A DNA stretch of 64,000 bases from Streptomyces sp. CBMA152 (lineage in GTDB: Bacteria; Actinomycetota; Actinomycetes; Streptomycetales; Streptomycetaceae), in assembly GCF_014596475.1 (NCBI RefSeq), contig NZ_MECJ01000028.1:62001-126000 (forward strand). The letters are read 5' to 3'. How positions within the stretch are numbered: the stretch's first letter is position 1; every line of letters starts with the position of its first letter. Below are positions 59,952-64,000 of this stretch, in pieces. The notes below the pieces were generated by a model. It was not told where the DNA came from, did not search any database, and saw nothing but the letters and a program-made list of their open reading frames with translations. Both the position numbers and the translations under genes were made by a program.

Positions 59952-60713
59952 CTACCGGCCGACCTCCTTCGTCACCAGCGCCACCGCCTCCTCCACGCTG
60001 TCCGTGACGTGGAAGAGGAGCAGGTCGCGTTCGGAGGCCTTGCCGCCGCCGACCACCGTGTCGCGGAGCCAGTCGATCAGGCCCGACCAGTACGCCGAGC
60101 CGAACAGGACGATCGGGAAGCGGGTCACCTTGCCGGTCTGGACGAGGGTGAGCGCCTCGAAGAGCTCGTCCAGGGTGCCGAGCCCGCCGGGCAGCACGAC
60201 GAAGCCCTGCGCGTACTTCACGAACATCGTCTTGCGGACGAAGAAGTAGCGGAAGTTGACGCCGATGTCGACGTGCGGGTTGAGCCCCTGCTCGAAGGGG
60301 AGCTCGATGCCGAGCCCGACCGAGACGCCCCGCGCCTCGCGCGCGCCCCGGTTCGCCGCCTCCATCGCGCCCGGCCCGCCGCCGGTGATCACCGCGAAGC
60401 CCGCGTCGACCAGCGCGTGCCCGATCCGCACGCCCGCCTCGTACTCCGGTGAGCCCACCGGCGTACGGGCGGAGCCGAAGACGCTGATGGCGCTGGGCAG
60501 TTCGGCGAGCGCGCCGAAGCCTTCCACGAACTCCGACTGGATGCGCATCACCCGCCAGGGGTCGGTGTGCACCCACTCCGAGTCGCCGCCCTCGGTGTCG
60601 AGGAGGCGCTGATCGGTGGTGCCTGGCTTGACCTGCTCGCGTCGGCGGAGCACCGGCCCGAGCCGCTGCTCCAGCCGCTGCTCCGCCGGAAACTCTCCCT
60701 CGGGGTTGGCCAT
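59952..60713 (-). CDS. LOG family protein (TIGR00730, cytokinin-type phosphoribohydrolase fold)
   Basis: The 253-residue protein has the LOG signatures ISVFGSARTP, VITGGGPGAMEAANRGA and the diagnostic VLPGGLGTLDELFEALT. The family removes ribose 5-phosphate from cytokinin or AMP nucleotides, although many bacterial members have unproven substrates. About 40 N-terminal residues precede the domain. The ATG at 60713 has GGAGGGAG 9 nt upstream. It is downstream of dapE on the same strand, as in M. tuberculosis (Rv1205 near dapE). Confidence 0.9.
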   Translation of the reverse strand: MANPEGEFPAEQRLEQRLGPVLRRREQVKPGTTDQRLLDTEGGDSEWVHTDPWRVMRIQSEFVEGFGALAELPSAISVFGSARTPVGSPEYEAGVRIGHALVDAGFAVITGGGPGAMEAANRGAREARGVSVGLGIELPFEQGLNPHVDIGVNFRYFFVRKTMFVKYAQGFVVLPGGLGTLDELFEALTLVQTGKVTRFPIVLFGSAYWSGLIDWLRDTVVGGGKASERDLLLFHVTDSVEEAVALVTKEVGR

Positions 60714-60837
60714 GCCGTGCTCCCTCCGCTGACGTCGTTGCGTCGTGCAATGGTGCGTAAAAGCGATGGTGCGGTCGTGCTTGGTGCTTATGGTGCTCCC
60801 GCCAGCGTAAGACCGCCTACGTGACCAATGGCTGAAT

Positions 60838-61917
60838 TCAGGCGGTCAGCCAGGCGCGCAGGCGCTCCTCGCACTGGGTGATGCGCTCGACCACCACGTG
60901 CTCGTCCCGCTTGTGCGCGTACTGCGGGTCGCCCGGGCCGTAGTTGACGGCGGGGACGCCCAGCGCGCTGAAGCGGGCCACGTCGGTCCAGCCGAACTTG
61001 GGCTGCGGGGTGCCGCCGACCGCCGCCATGAAGGCCGCCGCGGCCGGGTGCGAGAGCCCCGGCAGGGCCGCGCCCGAGTGGTCGTCGACGATGAACTCGG
61101 CGACGCCGCAGTCCGCGAAGACCTCGCGTACGTGGGCGATCGCCTCCTCGGCGCTGAGGTCGGGGGCGTAGCGGTAGTTGACGGTGACCGTGCAGGCGTC
61201 GGGGATGACGTTGTTGGCGACGCCGCCCTCGATCCGTACCGCGTTCAGGCCCTCGCGGTACTCCAGGCCGTCGATCACCGGGCGGCGCGGCTCGTACGCG
61301 GCGAGCTTGGCCAGGATCGGGGCGGCCGAGTGGATCGCGTTGGACCCCATCCAGCTGCGCGCGGAGTGGGACCGCTCCCCCTCCGTACGCAGCAGGACCC
61401 GCAGGGTGCCCTGGCAGCCGCCCTCGACCTCGGCCCGGGAGGACTCCAGGAGGATCGCGAAGTCGCCCTCGATCCAGTCAGGGTGTGCGTCGGCCACATG
61501 CCCGAGACCGTTGAGGTGTGCGGCGACCTCTTCGTTGTCGTAGAAGACGAAGGTCAGGTCGCGGTTGGGCTCGGGGACGGTCGCCGCGATGCGCAGCTGC
61601 ACCGCCACACCGGACTTCATGTCCGAGGTGCCGCAGCCCCACAGCACGCCCTTCTCGTCGAGCCGCGACGGCACGTTGTCGGCGATCGGGACGGTGTCGA
61701 TGTGCCCGGCCAGGACGACCCGTTCGGCCCGGCCCAGGTCGGTGCGCGCCACCACGTTGTTGCCGTACCGGTCGACGGTGAGGTGCGGCAGCGTCCGCAG
61801 GGCCGCCTCGATCGCGTCCGCGAGCGGCTTCTCCGTCCCGCTCACCGACGGGAAGTCGACGAGCCACGCGGTGAGCTCGGGGCCGTCAAGGGTCAGGTCA
61901 AGGGAGGTGTCAGCCAT
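60838..61917 (-). CDS. dapE: Succinyl-diaminopimelate desuccinylase
   Basis: The 359-residue protein is an M20 enzyme with DapE features: AGHIDTVP (first His ligand), CGTSDMKSG (bridging Asp), FYDNEEVAAHLNGL (catalytic Glu and ligand), LESSRAEVEGGCQGTL, and the final HKRDEHV. It cleaves succinyl-diaminopimelate, giving precursor for lysine and cell wall. The ATG at 61917 has GGAG close upstream. The partial aminotransferase at the right edge looks like DapC, which is consistent with the role. It is divergent from the secreted-protein gene. Confidence 0.92.
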   Translation of the reverse strand: MADTSLDLTLDGPELTAWLVDFPSVSGTEKPLADAIEAALRTLPHLTVDRYGNNVVARTDLGRAERVVLAGHIDTVPIADNVPSRLDEKGVLWGCGTSDMKSGVAVQLRIAATVPEPNRDLTFVFYDNEEVAAHLNGLGHVADAHPDWIEGDFAILLESSRAEVEGGCQGTLRVLLRTEGERSHSARSWMGSNAIHSAAPILAKLAAYEPRRPVIDGLEYREGLNAVRIEGGVANNVIPDACTVTVNYRYAPDLSAEEAIAHVREVFADCGVAEFIVDDHSGAALPGLSHPAAAAFMAAVGGTPQPKFGWTDVARFSALGVPAVNYGPGDPQYAHKRDEHVVVERITQCEERLRAWLTA

Positions 61918-62107
61918 GGCTCCGACCCTAGCGCGCCCCCACCCGGCCCCGACCGAACTGTCCGAAGTGCGAGCACCACCGACGGGGTGTTCCGGCCGAC
62001 GTGCGCCCCCACCCCCCGCACCACCCCGGTTCCGGCCACGGCCCCCGGTCCCCGTACGGCCCCACACCGCCCCGGACCCCTCCCGCGGCCTCCAGTACGG
62101 TGGTCCC

Positions 62108-63058
62108 GTGTCCCACCCCGCCACTCACCCCCGACCCGCCCGGCGCGGCCGCCTCTTCCGTATCGCGGCCGCGGCCGTCGTTCTGCTCGCCGTCGCCGGA
62201 TACCTGGTGGCGCAGTACGTGAGCGGAGGCCCCGGGGCGCCGAGATGCACGGTCGGATCCGGGGACGGGGACACCTACAAGCTCAGCCCCGAGCAGGCCG
62301 AGAACGCGGCGACGATCTCCGCGGTCGGCACCTCGCGCGGGATGCCCGAGCGCGCGGTGACGATCGCGCTCGCGACCGCGCTCCAGGAGTCCGGGCTGCG
62401 CAACATCACGCGCGGCGACCGTGACTCGCTGGGCCTCTTCCAGCAGCGCCCCTCGCAGGGCTGGGGCACCGTGGACCAGATCATGGACCCGGTCTACGCG
62501 GCCGGGAAGTTCTACCAGCGCCTGGCCGAGGTCCCCGGCTACTCGCGGATGCCGCTGACCGTCGCCGCGCAGAAGGTGCAGCGCAGCGGCTTCCCACAGG
62601 CGTACGCGAAGCACGAGCCGGATGCCACGCTGCTCACCGCGGCCCTCACCGGCCGCTCGCCCGCCTCGCTGACCTGCACTGTCGCCAAGGACGCCCACCC
62701 GGGCGACCCGGCGAGGGTGCGCGCCGAGCTGACCCGCGCGTTCGGCGCGGGCGTGGCCCCCGACAAGGGCGACGGCCGCGAGGTCACCATCCCGGTGCAC
62801 TCGCCCGCCCGGGCCGGTGCCAACGCCGACGGCGGCGCCGAGCAGCGCGGCTGGGCGCTCGCGCACTGGGCGGTCGCCCACGCGGCGACCCTGCGCGTCG
62901 AGCAGGTGGCGTACGCCGGGCACACCTGGAACGTGTCCGGCTCGCACAAGGGCTGGCGCACCGACTCGGGCACGGCCTCGGACACCAGCACCGGCTCCGC
63001 CGGTGACGCCGCCCAGTCCGGCGCCTTCGGCCAGGTCCGGATCACGCTCGCCGGATAG
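62108..63058 (+). CDS. Membrane-anchored protein with lysozyme-like fold features
   Basis: The 316-residue protein has a basic N-terminus, one membrane helix (IAAAAVVLLAVAGYLVAQYV), then an extracellular domain with ALATALQESGLRNI, SLGLFQQRPSQGWG, and YAAGKFYQRLAEVPGY. These resemble the transglycosylase-like domains in which the QES Glu is catalytic. The C-terminal 100 residues are beta-rich with low complexity. No target is known. The GTG at 62108 is chosen for the membrane helix; TACGGT lies 9-14 nt upstream, so the message may be leaderless. Confidence 0.75.
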   Translation: MSHPATHPRPARRGRLFRIAAAAVVLLAVAGYLVAQYVSGGPGAPRCTVGSGDGDTYKLSPEQAENAATISAVGTSRGMPERAVTIALATALQESGLRNITRGDRDSLGLFQQRPSQGWGTVDQIMDPVYAAGKFYQRLAEVPGYSRMPLTVAAQKVQRSGFPQAYAKHEPDATLLTAALTGRSPASLTCTVAKDAHPGDPARVRAELTRAFGAGVAPDKGDGREVTIPVHSPARAGANADGGAEQRGWALAHWAVAHAATLRVEQVAYAGHTWNVSGSHKGWRTDSGTASDTSTGSAGDAAQSGAFGQVRITLAG

Positions 63059-63407
63059 CGCGCACCGAACAGCGCTCGCGATACCCGTGAATGCGCCTTT
63101 CACCCATTCGGCCGCCCATTCGGTCGGCCACTCGTAAGGGGCCACCGAACCCTTCGCCGTACACCGTTTCGTACACCCACCCCCGCACCGGCTCGAAGAA
63201 TCGTCAATTCCCTTGAGAACAAGGGGATCTGACGTCACATCAGACGACTACCCACCGGTTCGTTTGCCCGTTTTTATCCGAACCCGATAATGCGACGCAT
63301 TGCGAACTCTTTACATGGGATCACCGCAACCTCCGCCGCCCTTGGACCGGTTGTCACTGCGTCCGAACGCCGGACAGATCAGAACAGTCCCTGTCTGAAG
63401 GAGCATC
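63059..63407 (+). promoter_or_regulatory. Promoter region of the secreted small protein gene
   Basis: These 349 nt have no gene. They contain TTGCCC (63264-63269) and GATAAT (63286-63291) with a 16-nt spacer, giving a leader of about 110 nt. Upstream are a near-perfect palindrome (63228-63244, TCTGACGTCACATCAGA) and a CCCTT/AAGGG stem (63210-63225). The palindrome position suits an operator. Confidence 0.5.
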
Positions 63408-63857
63408 ATGTCCCTCCCCCTGACCCGTCGGATCGCCCGTGTCGCGCTGCTCATCGCGGCGGGCGCAGCGCCCGTGGTCGGTGCGGCCGGCTCCGCAAGC
63501 GCCGCCGGTCTCCCGGAGACCCCGAACCTGAGCGGCCTGAGCGCGCTCGACGGCGCCAACCTCGGCAACACGGTCGACGGCGCCGCACAGAAGGCCACCA
63601 ACCTGGCGGGCGACGCCGGCAGCTCGGCGGTCAAGAAGGCGGTCCCGGCCGCGGGCAAGACCGTCGGCAAGGCGGGCAAGACGGCGACCCCGGCCGCGCA
63701 GAAGGCGGCGGGCGACGCGGCGGGCAACGCGGGCGACCTCCTCGGCCAGACCGCCAAGTCGGCCTCCCTGGACGGCCTCCCGGTCGGCGGCCAGCTGCCG
63801 ACGGGCGGCCTGCCGTCCACCGACTCCCTGCCGCTCAAGGGCCTGCCCGTCGGCTGA
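63408..63857 (+). CDS. Secreted low-complexity protein
   Basis: The 149-residue protein has a signal peptide (RRIARVALLIAAGAAPVVGA, probable cleavage after ASA near residue 32) and a mature part of Ala, Gly, Lys and Thr repeats (VGKAGKTATPAAQKAAGDAAG), ending LPLKGLPVG. It is probably disordered or fibrous outside the cell. Similar Streptomyces proteins are annotated only as hypothetical. GAAGGAG lies 6-12 nt before the ATG. A terminator follows. Confidence 0.75.
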   Translation: MSLPLTRRIARVALLIAAGAAPVVGAAGSASAAGLPETPNLSGLSALDGANLGNTVDGAAQKATNLAGDAGSSAVKKAVPAAGKTVGKAGKTATPAAQKAAGDAAGNAGDLLGQTAKSASLDGLPVGGQLPTGGLPSTDSLPLKGLPVG

Positions 63858-63875
63858 GCACCTGCCGCACACGCC

Positions 63876-63911
63876 GAAGGGGCCCCGGGATCCTGTCCCC
63901 GGGGCCCCTTC
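63876..63911 (+). terminator. Terminator after the secreted protein gene
   Basis: A 14-bp GC-rich stem (63876-63889 with 63898-63911) lies 19 nt after the stop and before the convergent dapC end. Confidence 0.85.
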
Positions 63912-63935
63912 TCGTGCGTACGAGAGCGACCGCGC

Positions 63936-64000
63936 CTAGGCGCCCAGGCGCTTCACGGCCGCCTCGACGCGCTCGTCCGTCGCCGTGAAGGCCACCCGCA
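63936..64000 (-). CDS. dapC: Probable DapC aminotransferase, last 20 codons
   Basis: Only the C-terminus is present: RVAFTATDERVEAAVKRLGA and a TAG stop. This matches the end of succinyldiaminopimelate aminotransferases (RVALTATDERI-type ending). The proximity of dapE, the next step of the same pathway, supports it. The rest lies beyond the window. Confidence 0.7.
   Translation of the reverse strand, partial: RVAFTATDERVEAAVKRLGA

Noticed and set aside
1..64000. Integrated element, insertion sequence or tRNA-linked att site
   Set aside because: No transposase, integrase, tRNA gene or abrupt change of base composition was found anywhere in the window.

Overview
The window is a stretch of actinobacterial chromosome, almost certainly Streptomyces. 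GC content is very high with strong third-position bias, GTG starts are common, terminators are GC-rich hairpins mostly without T tracts, and many genes are actinobacterial core families (mycoredoxin, AdnAB, MoeZ, DUF3107, DUF3117, DUF3152, SigE/RseA/HtrA/TatB). I see no prophage, insertion sequence, CRISPR array, tRNA, rRNA or clear transfer signature. Every comparison with other genomes below is from memory, because no search was possible.

Region 1 (1-18115) is a DNA-repair and redox neighbourhood: UvrD2-type helicase (cut by the window edge), mycoredoxin, NudC, an M20 peptidase, the two subunits of an AdnAB-type helicase-nuclease, an alkyltransferase-like protein, a large membrane protein with a degenerate kinase domain, a secreted tripeptidyl aminopeptidase, a small membrane protein with an SD-sequestering leader, and MoeZ. 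The gene order resembles the M. tuberculosis uvrD2-mrx1-nudC-adnBA-Rv3204-moeB1 block.

Region 2 (18188-29670) looks more accessory. A tightly coupled four-gene operon (PelF-type glycosyltransferase, multi-span membrane protein, NAD-dependent epimerase, spherulin-4-type glycoside hydrolase) is a plausible undescribed locus for a galactosamine-type exopolysaccharide. Upstream of it, on the same strand, is a peptide ABC importer operon. That operon is preceded by a 31-codon, probably leaderless reading frame ending in Cys-Cys, which suggests cysteine-responsive attenuation.

Region 3 (29674-43121) returns to core genes: DUF3152 metallopeptidase, hydrolases, a TetR regulator, DUF3107, a MiaE-like ferritin-fold protein, a DEAD-box helicase with an Arg-rich repeat tail, an NYN ribonuclease, MarC, a PHP phosphoesterase and a Suppressor-of-fused protein.

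Region 4 (43122-55431) holds a CorA-type Mg transporter behind a leader with its own 20-codon peptide, a DMT exporter, a lipoprotein, an MgtE-N/CBS protein paired with a DUF1003 protein, Mrp, TatB, HtrA, a zinc anti-sigma factor and its ECF sigma factor SigE. Region 5 (55432-64000) holds an O-methyltransferase whose only well-placed start is ATT, DUF3117, an enoyl-CoA hydratase, 3-methyladenine glycosylase, a DivIVA-like membrane protein, a FolP2-type DHPS paralogue, a LOG-family protein, DapE, two exported proteins and the tail of DapC. A palindromic intergenic repeat family recurs at 38.5, 50.3, 53.7 and 59.8 kb, each time next to gene 3' ends or between operons.
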